64,000 nucleotides of DNA from UBA1351 sp965140555 (GCA_965140555.1 OZ223259.1:2480001-2544000); one strand, 5' to 3'. Counted from the stretch's first letter, positions 43,815 to 52,471 are shown. The notes: generated from the sequence alone by a model not told the origin. A program made the numbers and translations.

Positions 43815-44111
43815 ATGGGAAAATATAAGATTACTGTGGTAAACAAGGATATAACTTACAATTGTTCAGAAACACAAAACCTTCTTGTATCATTAGAAGC
43901 CATACATCCGGCTAAGTTTATTGCTGGTTGCCGTCAAGGTGGCTGTGGCTATTGTCGTATTAAGATAATATCCGGCACTTTTAAAACCGGACCTATGAAT
44001 AGGGAACATGTTTCCGATGAAGACTTAGATCAAGGAATTGTACTTGCTTGCCGTACTTATCCAACAAGCGATATTAGCTACGAGTTTTTGGGACTTAAAG
44101 GTGGTAAATAG
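43815..44111 (+). CDS. dmpQ: XylT/DmpQ-type [2Fe-2S] ferredoxin
   Basis: 98 residues of the chloroplast-type ferredoxin fold. Cluster ligands CRQGGCGYC and the later LACRTYP are in place. The region after the cluster (GPMNREHVSDEDLDQG...LACRTYPTSDI) matches the XylT subgroup, whose known job is to re-reduce the oxidised iron of catechol 2,3-dioxygenase. It is transcribed away from iclR and the operon. TAGGAGGG precedes ATG 43815. No dedicated reductase gene is nearby. Confidence 0.88.
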   Translation: MGKYKITVVNKDITYNCSETQNLLVSLEAIHPAKFIAGCRQGGCGYCRIKIISGTFKTGPMNREHVSDEDLDQGIVLACRTYPTSDISYEFLGLKGGK

Positions 44112-44280
44112 TAAAAAGTTATCATATCCGAAAGAAGAAAGAAGTAACTTTTAGTATGTTACAATTAAAACATGACATATAGATGTCGCGTTAGCTTTGA
44201 TAGGATGTAATAGTAAGGAATGTATATGAAATTAGAAGATAGCATTGGAAAGATTAGAATGAAGTATAAGTGAGGACGAT

Positions 44281-44826
44281 ATGAGATATACATGGATTGA
44301 TGAATATTTGTTAAGTAAAAGAGGTGTTACTAAAGATTTACAAAAGGATTGGAATTGGATACGCTATCAAATAGGAGGGAAGATGTTTGCGGCAATTTGT
44401 CTTGATGAAAATAATGAACCCTACTATATCACTTTAAAATTGGATCCAGCCGAAGGTGAATTTTTAAGAGCCCAATATGAGGATATACTTCCGGGATATT
44501 ATATGAACAAAACACATTGGAATTCAATTAAGCCAGATGGGGAAGTGCCGGATGATCTTTTAAAAGATCTTTTAAGTAAATCTTATCAATTAGTGCTCTC
44601 TGGTTTTAGTAAGAAAAAGCAACATCAAATAGTAGGAAGTTTAGAGTTGGAGCATAAAGAGGATATAAGTTGTTGTGGGACAGATTGTATTAAATGCAAC
44701 AGTTATGGATCGATATGTAAAGGATGCAACAATACCAAGGTCCTGCCTCTGAAATTCATTTGGAGGCAGGACCTTGGTCGCTACAGCATTCTATTTAAAG
44801 TAGGTCATAGAACCTTGTCTATTTAA
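44281..44826 (+). CDS. MmcQ/YjbR-like protein with truncated DUF3795 cysteine motif
   Basis: 181 residues. About 1-115 is an MmcQ/YjbR (CyaY-like) domain (HWNSI motif, DLL..SYQLV..G). It is followed by a Cys-rich stretch CCGTDCIKCNSYGSICKGCN, the start of a DUF3795-like metal-binding domain. Directly after that the frame enters a perfect 16-bp hairpin (44734-44778) and runs on for about 30 unrelated residues to a stop that overlaps the convergent gene by 8 bp. The rest of the DUF3795 domain is missing, so I read this as a truncated gene, probably damaged at the hairpin. Confidence 0.7.
   Translation: MRYTWIDEYLLSKRGVTKDLQKDWNWIRYQIGGKMFAAICLDENNEPYYITLKLDPAEGEFLRAQYEDILPGYYMNKTHWNSIKPDGEVPDDLLKDLLSKSYQLVLSGFSKKKQHQIVGSLELEHKEDISCCGTDCIKCNSYGSICKGCNNTKVLPLKFIWRQDLGRYSILFKVGHRTLSI
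44734..44778. repeat. perfect 16-bp GC-rich hairpin inside the DUF3795-like gene
   Basis: ACCAAGGTCCTGCCTC (44734-44749) and its exact complement (44763-44778), 13-base loop, no T run on either strand. It lies 41 bp past the stop of the convergent gene and might act as its terminator. Confidence 0.85.
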
Positions 44827-45283
44827 TCCCAATATAAATATCAATAGTTTGATTATTAATATCTTGGGAATCATTATGGTATTCTTCAAAATCGGCCACA
44901 TAGGTTCTATTCAAATGCATTTTCCAAATCTGAGCCCATGCCTCAGCAACGGCTTGTTGCATATGACCTTTAATAGTAAATTTTGCATATTTACCAGCAG
45001 GGATAATAAAGTTAGTCACATCTTCGGATACGCTCGTACCGTCATCGACAATCTCTTTTCCACACATAAAGGTATATGGCTTTGTATAATCAGATTCATA
45101 GTTCATATATAAGCCTATGGCCTTTTCATTTTTTGCATTGGTCATCTGAACCGGATAACCGCCGGTTATGTAGTGTTGCCATAAAGTACCTATATCACTG
45201 GCAGCTTGCCCGTTCTCATTGGTGGTTCTCTTTGTTAAACCTTGTACAGTCTTACGTTCTAAGTTGACGATTTCATAGTTCAT
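44819..45283 (-). CDS. GyrI-like/effector-binding domain protein
   Basis: About 154 residues forming a single GyrI-like (AraC effector-binding, SOUL-like) small-molecule domain: NLERKTVQGLTKRTTN start, AIGLYMNYESDYT, IPAGKYAKFTIKGHM and a terminal IDIYIGIK strand. No DNA-binding domain. Such proteins bind hydrophobic ligands or inhibit gyrase; role unknown here. ATG 45283 has GAGGTATAATT upstream; the longer frame from 45340 lacks a site. Confidence 0.8.
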   Translation of the reverse strand: MNYEIVNLERKTVQGLTKRTTNENGQAASDIGTLWQHYITGGYPVQMTNAKNEKAIGLYMNYESDYTKPYTFMCGKEIVDDGTSVSEDVTNFIIPAGKYAKFTIKGHMQQAVAEAWAQIWKMHLNRTYVADFEEYHNDSQDINNQTIDIYIGIK

Positions 45284-45327
45284 AATTATACCTCGCTTCT
45301 CATAGTTGATAAGAGGAGTATACAGAA

Positions 45328-45357
45328 CATAATATGACACCTTTATGTCATATTATG
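45328..45357. promoter_or_regulatory. perfect 12-bp palindrome upstream of the GyrI-like gene
   Basis: CATAATATGACA (45328-45339) and its exact complement (45346-45357), loop CCTTTA. It is AT-rich, placed 45 bp upstream of the GyrI-like start; a candidate operator. No binding protein can be named. Confidence 0.45.
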
Positions 45358-45459
45358 AATTATTTCTTTACTGATGGGCCAGTATACTAGTTTGACCTCA
45401 TAAAAAAGATTTAAGTTGTTAAATAGTCTTTACGCTTATGAATGTTTTTTTTGAAGGAG

Positions 45460-45715
45460 ATGACTGAGAAACTATCAGGAATAAAGATAAAACGGTTGTC
45501 AGGGGATGAATTTGAATATGTAACGGTAAATTATGATATACTTGGATATATTATTGAGCTATTCTTTAAAAGGATATATTATAAGTACTATATTTGTTTT
45601 AGTATTCTTTGGAGTAAGTAGCTTTAAGTTGCGAGAATCTTTTGGAACACTAAGATGGAAGGTTTGGAGGGACTGGGAAGTAAGGTCATCATACATTCGA
45701 ACATTGCAGCTATAG
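45460..45715 (+). pseudogene. possible remnant of a small membrane-protein gene
   Basis: A 53-codon frame (45460-45621, MTEKLSGIKIKRLSG...) and an overlapping frame (45533-45715) with one hydrophobic stretch. Together they look like one short protein broken by a frameshift, next to the IS insertion. GGAG abuts the first ATG directly, a poor spacing. Weak evidence. Confidence 0.2.
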
Positions 45716-45735
45716 TTTATTGGACGATTACATAT

Positions 45736-47075
45736 GGGCTTGTCAAGGAATCTGTGTAAAGTTGTTTCCTAGTACCGTAGTTGGTCTGTAATTCTGTCCT
45801 CGAAAATCAAGACCAGTTGATTTAATACCTTAGCCCAGTTCTGTACAGGTCTATGCCACTTTGCTGTTACTTCCATAGTTCGTAAGTACACCAACTTGAA
45901 CAATGCTTGCTCATTTGGAAAGGCACCTTTTCGGTTTGTCACTTTTCGGAGCTGATTGTGAAAGCTCTCTATGGTGTTGGTTGTATAGATGATTTTTCGT
46001 ATATCGCTTGGGTAGGTAAATAGGTTTTCAACAGAACCCCAGTTTTTCTCCCATACAGCGACAGCTGATGTGTATTTACTCCATTTTTCTTTGAAGCCAT
46101 CGAATAAGCTTCGTGCTTCATCAAGGCTTACCGCCTTATATACGTTTTTTATATCTTTAGCAAAAGCAGCCCAGTCCTTTCGCGGTATATACCTTGTTGC
46201 ATTTCTCATTAAATGGACAATGCAACGCTGCTGTATTACTTTTGGATAGACTACATGGATGGCTTCTTCAAGGCCCGTCAATCCGTCTAGGGAGATAAAA
46301 ATGATGTCTTCGACACCACGTTTCTTGATTTCTTCAAGAATCTGAAGCCAATGCCTAGAGCTTTCGTCTTCGGATAGCCAGAACCCAAGGACATCTTTGC
46401 GACCGTCTACATCAATGCCGATGACATTGTAGAGTGCCTTTTGACCTGAACCTGAGTCTGTCTTAACCGGCGTATACATAGCATCAACAAATACGAATGG
46501 ATAACACTTTTGTAATGGGCGATTTCTGAATTCTCGGATTAGTGGAATGACCTTATCGGTGATTTTCGATACAGTTTCATGGCTGATTTCGATACCATAG
46601 ATATCATAAATAGTAGCTTGAATATCCCTTTGAGATTGACCTTTTGCATACATGGCGAGAACCTTTTCCTCAATGCCAGAGACATCTTTCTGCCTCTTAG
46701 GAACAATAAAAGGATCAAAAGAACCTTCACGATCACGTGGAACGTTGATTTCAGATTCTCCTAACTGACAGTGAATCTTCTTGCTTGTATGACCGTTTCT
46801 ACGGTTAGTTGTTTCAGCTTCGTTATTTGCACTTTTATCATAACCAAGGTGATCATCAAGTTCAGCCTCGAGCATAGTCTCAAGAGTACCTGCGAACATG
46901 TCTTTTAGAGCTTCCTGGACATCAAGAGCAGTCTTGATCTCATAGTTATCGAACATGTAATTAGTGATTTCCTTATTAGCTGGGTTTCGTTTTTTCTTTG
47001 CCATTGTGTAAGCCTCCATAATCTTCTTTGAATATTATATCATATGAGACTTTACACAGAATATCTTACACGCCC
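45736..47075 (-). mobile_element. intact IS256-family insertion sequence
   Basis: 1340 bp. The ends form 27-bp imperfect inverted repeats beginning GGGC and ending in a shared TCTGTGTAAAGT block (left 45736-45762, right 47049-47075; about 21 of 27 match). The element is flanked by an exact 8-bp target duplication TTACATAT (45728-45735 and 47076-47083). One complete transposase fills it. Intact repeats and duplication suggest recent insertion, 112 bp before the ABC exporter start. Confidence 0.93.
45769..47004 (-). CDS. IS256-family transposase
   Basis: About 411 residues, typical of IS256 (Transposase_mut). The DDE triad is visible: D in FVDAMYTPVK, D in ISLDGLTGLEEA, and E in TTNTIESFHNQLR. 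A helical N-terminal DNA-binding region precedes it, with EAELDDHLGY. No frameshift or internal stop. ATG 47004 has GGAGG upstream. Confidence 0.95.
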   Translation of the reverse strand: MAKKKRNPANKEITNYMFDNYEIKTALDVQEALKDMFAGTLETMLEAELDDHLGYDKSANNEAETTNRRNGHTSKKIHCQLGESEINVPRDREGSFDPFIVPKRQKDVSGIEEKVLAMYAKGQSQRDIQATIYDIYGIEISHETVSKITDKVIPLIREFRNRPLQKCYPFVFVDAMYTPVKTDSGSGQKALYNVIGIDVDGRKDVLGFWLSEDESSRHWLQILEEIKKRGVEDIIFISLDGLTGLEEAIHVVYPKVIQQRCIVHLMRNATRYIPRKDWAAFAKDIKNVYKAVSLDEARSLFDGFKEKWSKYTSAVAVWEKNWGSVENLFTYPSDIRKIIYTTNTIESFHNQLRKVTNRKGAFPNEQALFKLVYLRTMEVTAKWHRPVQNWAKVLNQLVLIFEDRITDQLRY

Positions 47076-47187
47076 TTACATATATCAATTATTGTAGGGT
47101 AAAGATATTGCAGTAAGTATAATTTATGTATGTTAAGTGTTCCTTACAAAGAGGGTTATCAAAATATATATTAGTGGAGGCATATCA

Positions 47188-49023
47188 ATGATAGTTAGAG
47201 AAGGGAAAGAAAAGTTACAATTTTCAGTATTGAGTAATGTAAGATTCATATTAAAAGATATTATGAAATACTATAAGCCATTATTCGCTTTAATGATTAT
47301 TTCTGCATCTTTAGGAGTAATCATACCTTATCTCGAGATTTATTTACCTAAGGTGGCGGTACAACTTATTTTATCAGAGACAGGAACAAAGAATGCCGTA
47401 GTAACGATGGCGATGTTTTCTCTTTTGCTTGTTGTTCTATTAACGATTCAACAATCAGCTACTAGTGCCAAATATTTATATACACACAATATGAGCTGGC
47501 ATTTTATGCGTAAATTGTTTGTAAAAACTCTTAATTGTGACTATGTACTTATTGAAAGTGCTGAGGGTCATACAAAATATCAGAAAGCTAGAAGAAGTGT
47601 AGAAGGTGGCGAAGATTCTTGTACAACCATGATGATATCTACTTTATTAAGCATCGTTAGTGCATTCTTATGTATGATTATTTATACTAGTATTATTATT
47701 ACATTGAATCCTATTATTGTAGTCTTAATCGTAGGTATTACCATTTTGAACTATTTTACCTTAGATCATGCTAAGAAATATGAACAGAATCGAAGGGGAG
47801 AATTAGCTAAAATCGAAAACCAATTGGACTATGTAGAGAATACATGTGGTGATGTGAAAGCAGCAAAAGATGTTCGAATTTATTCACTTTCAACTTGGTT
47901 TATCACAACACATACACATTTTACTAGGGTTTATTCTCGACTAAGAATGAATATACAAAATCGGTATTTCTTTTCTGCTGTTGTTGATGCAATTACGCTA
48001 TTGTTACGTGATTGCATAGCGTATGCATACTTAATTTGGGCTGTAACCGATAATAAGATTACAATTGCATATTTTGTACTTTGTTTTGGAGCTATTTCAG
48101 GTCTTTCTATGTGGATTAGCCAAATTATTACGGATATCAATACCTTTAGTAAGGCAAATATTAAGATGAATGATCTACGTGAATTTTTAGAAAGTACAGA
48201 TGCACCTGAGCCAGAAGAACCAAAATCAATTTCATTAAATCATGAAGGTGATACCATAGAGTTTAAAGATGTATGTTATTCCTATGGTTTTGGTTCAAGA
48301 ATGATATTAGATCATTTTAGTTTAAAAATAGAAGCTGGTAAATCACTTGCCTTAGTTGGAGTGAATGGGGCAGGTAAGACAACATTAATTAAGCTTTTAT
48401 GTGGTCTTTATCAACCTGATTCAGGTGAGATTTTAATTAACGGAATTGATATAAAAATGTTACGGAAGAAAGATCTTTTTCAGTTATATGCAGCAGTATT
48501 CCAAGATATTATGCTATTCCCTTTTACAGTGGCAGAAAATGTCTCAATGCAAACGGATGAGGACACAGATAAGAAGCGTGTAACAGCTTGTCTAGAGCGA
48601 GTTGGACTCTTATCTGAGATTCAGAAATCCAAAAAAGGAATCGATACACTTATGACAAAATATTTAGATGCAGAAGGTGTGGTATTATCTGGCGGACAAC
48701 AGCAAAAATTACTAATGGCTCGGTTATTATACAAGGATGCACCTATTCTCATTTTAGACGAACCGACGGCTGCTCTTGACCCAATTGCTGAAAATGAAGT
48801 TTATGAAAATTTTCATTCATTTTCAAGTGGAAAAACCTCTATTTTTATTTCCCATCGTTTATCGAGTACACGTTTTTGTGACTCAATTATTATGCTAAAA
48901 GATGGAAAAATTGTTGAAAGTGGAACTCATGATGAATTAATTAAGAAGCAAGGAATTTATGCTGAAATGTATCATGCTCAAAGTGTATACTACAATAATC
49001 CTACAGAGGAGGTTTCCTTATGA
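47188..49023 (+). CDS. ABC exporter half-transporter, ATP-binding/permease fusion (first)
   Basis: About 611 residues: a permease of about six membrane helices (about 30-335), then a nucleotide-binding domain. Walker A GVNGAGKTT, signature VLSGGQQQK and Walker B ILILDEPTAALDP are intact; H-loop is in ISHRLSS. It probably pairs with the next gene as a heterodimeric exporter. Substrate cannot be inferred; no peptide precursor or lanthipeptide gene was seen nearby. ATG 47188 has GTGGAGG upstream. The 3' end overlaps the next start by 4 bp (ATGA). Confidence 0.9.
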   Translation: MIVREGKEKLQFSVLSNVRFILKDIMKYYKPLFALMIISASLGVIIPYLEIYLPKVAVQLILSETGTKNAVVTMAMFSLLLVVLLTIQQSATSAKYLYTHNMSWHFMRKLFVKTLNCDYVLIESAEGHTKYQKARRSVEGGEDSCTTMMISTLLSIVSAFLCMIIYTSIIITLNPIIVVLIVGITILNYFTLDHAKKYEQNRRGELAKIENQLDYVENTCGDVKAAKDVRIYSLSTWFITTHTHFTRVYSRLRMNIQNRYFFSAVVDAITLLLRDCIAYAYLIWAVTDNKITIAYFVLCFGAISGLSMWISQIITDINTFSKANIKMNDLREFLESTDAPEPEEPKSISLNHEGDTIEFKDVCYSYGFGSRMILDHFSLKIEAGKSLALVGVNGAGKTTLIKLLCGLYQPDSGEILINGIDIKMLRKKDLFQLYAAVFQDIMLFPFTVAENVSMQTDEDTDKKRVTACLERVGLLSEIQKSKKGIDTLMTKYLDAEGVVLSGGQQQKLLMARLLYKDAPILILDEPTAALDPIAENEVYENFHSFSSGKTSIFISHRLSSTRFCDSIIMLKDGKIVESGTHDELIKKQGIYAEMYHAQSVYYNNPTEEVSL

Positions 49024-50834
49024 TAAAAAATTTTAAACAGATTAAAGAGTTAGTATATATAGCATTCAAATTGGATAAAGCATCGATCCTATTAACATTT
49101 TTAGTTTCGCTTATTCGCTCTATAAAACCATATATAGCATTTGCATTGTCAGGATATATTTTAAATAAATTTTATGAAAAAGAGTCATATAAAAATATAT
49201 TATTGATAGTAATATGCGGTGTAAGTCTTATCTTTGCTTTAACGATAATCGATAGTTTTTTAGATAAGTATAGGGTTGTTCATGTTGAACTTTGTGCACG
49301 TAAGTTTAGTTTGGAAAAATGTAAAAAAACGCTTATGATGGATTATGAAATGGTAGATAGTCCAATGCTTAATAACCTGAGAAGTAAGATGAGAACGGAT
49401 AATACGTGGGGGGCTGGATTCCTCACTGTATTCTATCAAACATTCGAGTTCTTCAATTTCTTCTTTGGATGTGTGATTGGTCTAGTTTTATTATTCCCAT
49501 TATGTTTAAATCGAGAGATTCTTCATGATAAAGTATCCATAGTATTTATTGCAGTATTTATTATCTTTGTTGTATTAGTAAATTTATGGAATACAAAGTA
49601 TATTACTAAGAAAAAGAATGCTATTATGGATGAATCAACGAATGAAGTATCTTATTTGGATTATTTTCTACTCAATCAAATAGATTATAAGCTTGGTAAA
49701 GACATTCGAATCTATGAGGCAGAGCCTATTATTAAGAAATCTTTGGATAGCGGTTTTGATCGATGGAAAAATGTATGGACTAAGGCGTTTACTAAGATAT
49801 ACGCTTTGGAAGGAGCAATGATTGGACTATCCTCTGGTATTTTTGAAGGCGGAGCATATGTATTTGTAATTATGCAAGCATATCATGGAGTTTTGTCAGT
49901 AGGTGATGCAGTAATGTATGCTTCAATAATTTTTAATTTCTCAAGAAATATTATATCCTTGTTAGACTGCATCTTAAGATTAGCATTAACGGCAAGACGC
50001 CAGCAAAGTACAATAGAATACTTAAATGTACCAAACAAGATGAATAAAGGAACGCATTTAATAGATATTAATGCTGACGCTCCATATGTATTTGAGTTTA
50101 AAAATGTATACTTTCAGTATCCGGGAAATGAGCAATATGTATTAAAAGATATTAATCTTAAACTTGACATTCGACAACGAACTGCTGTTGTAGGAATGAA
50201 CGGAAGTGGTAAAACGACTTTAATTAAGTTATTATGTCGTATGTATGAACCAACCAAAGGCAAGATTACTTTAAATGGGGTTAATATACAAGAATATAAT
50301 TACGATCAATACATGAATATATTTGGTGTAGTATTTCAGGATTTTCAATTGTTTTCATTTACACTGGGACAGAATATTGCAGGCGCAATTGAGTACGAGA
50401 AGAGCAAAGCAATAGAGGCTATTCAAAAATCAGGATTATCTGAACGATTTACTTCTATGCAAAAGGGCTTAGAGTCAAATTTGTATAAAAACTTTGAAGA
50501 GGACGGTATTGAAATCTCCGGTGGAGAAGCACAGAAAATTGCGATGGCGAGAGCATTATATAAAGATGCACCTTACATTATAATGGATGAGCCGACTGCA
50601 GCTTTAGATCCAATATCTGAATATGAAGTATTCACAAGATTTAATGAAATCATTGGAGATAAATATGCAATTTATATCTCACATCGTTTGTCATCTTGTA
50701 GATTTTGTAATGACATTTTGGTTCTAGATAAGGGGAGAATTATACAAAGAGGAAGTCATCAGAAACTTCTGTTAGATGTAAAAGGAAAGTATTTTGAATT
50801 ATGGAATGCCCAGGCGCAGCATTATAGTAATTAA
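49020..50834 (+). CDS. ABC exporter half-transporter, ATP-binding/permease fusion (second)
   Basis: 604 residues, same architecture as its upstream partner. Walker A is GMNGSGKTT and Walker B IIMDEPTAALDP. The signature reads EISGGEAQK rather than LSGGQ, a mild divergence; in heterodimeric exporters one site is often non-canonical. Translationally coupled to the first gene by an ATGA overlap. Both are AT-richer than the housekeeping genes by eye. Confidence 0.9.
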   Translation: MIKNFKQIKELVYIAFKLDKASILLTFLVSLIRSIKPYIAFALSGYILNKFYEKESYKNILLIVICGVSLIFALTIIDSFLDKYRVVHVELCARKFSLEKCKKTLMMDYEMVDSPMLNNLRSKMRTDNTWGAGFLTVFYQTFEFFNFFFGCVIGLVLLFPLCLNREILHDKVSIVFIAVFIIFVVLVNLWNTKYITKKKNAIMDESTNEVSYLDYFLLNQIDYKLGKDIRIYEAEPIIKKSLDSGFDRWKNVWTKAFTKIYALEGAMIGLSSGIFEGGAYVFVIMQAYHGVLSVGDAVMYASIIFNFSRNIISLLDCILRLALTARRQQSTIEYLNVPNKMNKGTHLIDINADAPYVFEFKNVYFQYPGNEQYVLKDINLKLDIRQRTAVVGMNGSGKTTLIKLLCRMYEPTKGKITLNGVNIQEYNYDQYMNIFGVVFQDFQLFSFTLGQNIAGAIEYEKSKAIEAIQKSGLSERFTSMQKGLESNLYKNFEEDGIEISGGEAQKIAMARALYKDAPYIIMDEPTAALDPISEYEVFTRFNEIIGDKYAIYISHRLSSCRFCNDILVLDKGRIIQRGSHQKLLLDVKGKYFELWNAQAQHYSN

Positions 50835-50846
50835 GAATAATAAGTC

Positions 50847-50877
50847 TTGACTTAGACCTTAGGTCACATTGTACACT
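50847..50877 (+). promoter_or_regulatory. MerR-type promoter of the SDR gene
   Basis: TTGACT (50847-50852), an unusually long 19-bp spacer, TACACT (50872-50877). The spacer carries the dyad GACCTTAGGTC. A 19-bp spacer with a central dyad is the hallmark of MerR-activated promoters. It closely resembles the promoter at 52413-52443. Confidence 0.7.
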
Positions 50878-50897
50878 GGTAAAAAAGGAGGTCTATG

Positions 50898-51710
50898 ATG
50901 GATAAAACAATTGTTATAACAGGGACTAGCAGTGGTATAGGTAAAGCATTAGCATTCTATTGTGTTGAGCAAGGATATCATGTGATTAATATATGCCGTA
51001 AGTCTGATAAATCTATACAATTCTATAATGAACTAGAGGCTTCAGCAAAAAAGAATGAACCGGATATTATTTTTGGGGATTTGTCACTTAAACAGGACAT
51101 TGACTACATATTAAGTGAAATAAGGGGTAAAACAGATCGTATTGATTTATTAATTAATAATGCTGGCGTTTTGAAATTAAAAGAATCATATTCAGAAGAA
51201 GGCATTGAAATGACCATGGCAGTGAACATAATTGCCGTTTACAGATTGACAGAAGGTTTGTTACAGCAATATGATGGATTTGATATTATAAATGTCACAT
51301 CAGAGTTATTCAAGAAGGGCAAGATAGTCGTAGATGAAATCAAAAAGCCTGTCAAGTATAATGGTTCACAAAGATACAATGATTCAAAAAAAGCACAACT
51401 ATATTATACCTATGAGCTTTCAAATAGATTAAAAGCTACCGCTAAAGTCATAGCCATACATCCTGGGGTTGTTGCCACAAACGCTTTTCGTGAGTATCCC
51501 AAAATTGTCATGAAGTTAATGAACATTTTTCTACAAAAACCAAGTATTGCTGCTCAGAAGATTATGGAGCCATTTCAGATGGATGTGATGGAAGATGGGC
51601 ATTATTATTCTCAAAACAAGAAAGTAGCGTTGCTTAATACTTTTGTCGATGAGAAGCAAAAAACTAAACTCATTAATTATTTAGAATCCTTCGAATCAAA
51701 GAAGCTGTAA
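50898..51710 (+). CDS. short-chain dehydrogenase/reductase
   Basis: About 270 residues: TGTSSGIGKAL cofactor motif, NNAG, and YNDSKKA supplying the catalytic Tyr and Lys. NAD(P)-dependent, substrate unknown. GGAGG lies 3 bp before ATG 50895 and 6 bp before ATG 50898; the latter spacing is more normal. Its promoter looks MerR-controlled. The 3' end overlaps the convergent merR by 15 bp. Confidence 0.88.
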   Translation: MDKTIVITGTSSGIGKALAFYCVEQGYHVINICRKSDKSIQFYNELEASAKKNEPDIIFGDLSLKQDIDYILSEIRGKTDRIDLLINNAGVLKLKESYSEEGIEMTMAVNIIAVYRLTEGLLQQYDGFDIINVTSELFKKGKIVVDEIKKPVKYNGSQRYNDSKKAQLYYTYELSNRLKATAKVIAIHPGVVATNAFREYPKIVMKLMNIFLQKPSIAAQKIMEPFQMDVMEDGHYYSQNKKVALLNTFVDEKQKTKLINYLESFESKKL

Positions 51711-52385
51711 TAAATAAACAACTTCACTTACAGTAAGGATTCTTCTTGACAGAGGTCCTTCTAAGTTTGATTTTAGAAAAGATTCGATCAGTTTATCCAC
51801 AGTTTTTTTTTCAAAGTTAGGGTTTATAAATAAAGCTCTAAGCTGGTCCAGGGTTTTATTTATATCTTCTAACTTTCTTTGCTGGATAAAGGGCTTTAAC
51901 TTATATAAGTAATTTACTAGTTTTTCATGAATAACCATACTCTTAGGATCTGCCATTAAATCTTTAACCAGTTTATATTGATCGGGTTGAAGATTTTTTT
52001 GATACCATTCTATATGTTCTTCGTCCATACTTTCATTGACTGCATCGTATGGATCTAGATCTTTTTTTACTTCCAACTTTCTTAAAAGTCTTTTAGCTAA
52101 ATTTAGTTGAATGATTTGCTCATCAATATACCTTAACTTATCGGGAATGCTACTTCGCAAACCTTGAAAATCATTTTCAAGATATTCTTTAATTTCCTTT
52201 AAGGAATACCCAATAACTTGAAGATTTTTAATCAGCTGAATGGTTTCTAATTCTTGATCACTGTAGTACCAGTAACCATTATCATCAATAGTAGATGGAG
52301 AGAGGAGAGCTATTTTATAATAATGTCTTAGGGTTTTCTTTGTTACATTAGCAAGTTTGCAGATTTCAGTAGATGAGTATTTCAT
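51696..52385 (-). CDS. MerR-family transcriptional regulator
   Basis: About 229 residues: N-terminal MerR helix-turn-helix (KYSSTEICKLANVTKKTLRHYYKIALL...GYWYYS), dimerisation coiled coil (about 75-110), and a C-terminal region of unrecognised, TipAS-unlike character. No Cys metal site typical of metal-sensing MerR proteins. ATG 52385 has AAAGGTG upstream. It sits between two genes that both carry 19-bp-spacer promoters, so it very likely controls them. Confidence 0.88.
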   Translation of the reverse strand: MKYSSTEICKLANVTKKTLRHYYKIALLSPSTIDDNGYWYYSDQELETIQLIKNLQVIGYSLKEIKEYLENDFQGLRSSIPDKLRYIDEQIIQLNLAKRLLRKLEVKKDLDPYDAVNESMDEEHIEWYQKNLQPDQYKLVKDLMADPKSMVIHEKLVNYLYKLKPFIQQRKLEDINKTLDQLRALFINPNFEKKTVDKLIESFLKSNLEGPLSRRILTVSEVVYLLQLL

Positions 52386-52412
52386 AAGTTTATCACCTTT
52401 CTTAACTTTTTC

Positions 52413-52443
52413 TTGACTTCGTCCTAAGGTCACACTTTATAGT
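52413..52443 (+). promoter_or_regulatory. MerR-type promoter of the anchored hydrolase gene
   Basis: TTGACT (52413-52418), 19-bp spacer, TATAGT (52438-52443). The spacer contains CCTAAGGTCACA, shared in near-identical form with the SDR promoter (CCTTAGGTCACA). Divergent from merR, whose start is 28 bp away. Confidence 0.75.
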
Positions 52444-52471
52444 GATTATAACACAAAGAAGGAGTCGTGAA

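Larger units (their letters stand above)
45284..45735. other. intergenic region left of the IS256 element
   Basis: About 450 bp. It contains a perfect palindrome (45328-45357), a 16-bp trace similar to the MITE end (45370-45385, CCAGTATACTAGT) and a small degraded reading frame (45460-45715). The right edge is the IS target duplication TTACATAT (45728-45735). Confidence 0.7.

Noticed and set aside
44734..44778. Rho-independent terminator within the DUF3795-like gene
   Set aside because: The stem is perfect but no T run follows on either strand, so it is listed as a hairpin repeat instead.
45736..47075. IS256 element disrupting a functional gene
   Set aside because: The target lies in a spacer; only a weak, already degraded short frame is to its left.
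47188..50834. Bacteriocin or lanthipeptide export cluster
   Set aside because: No precursor peptide, modification enzyme or C39 peptidase domain was found beside the ABC genes.
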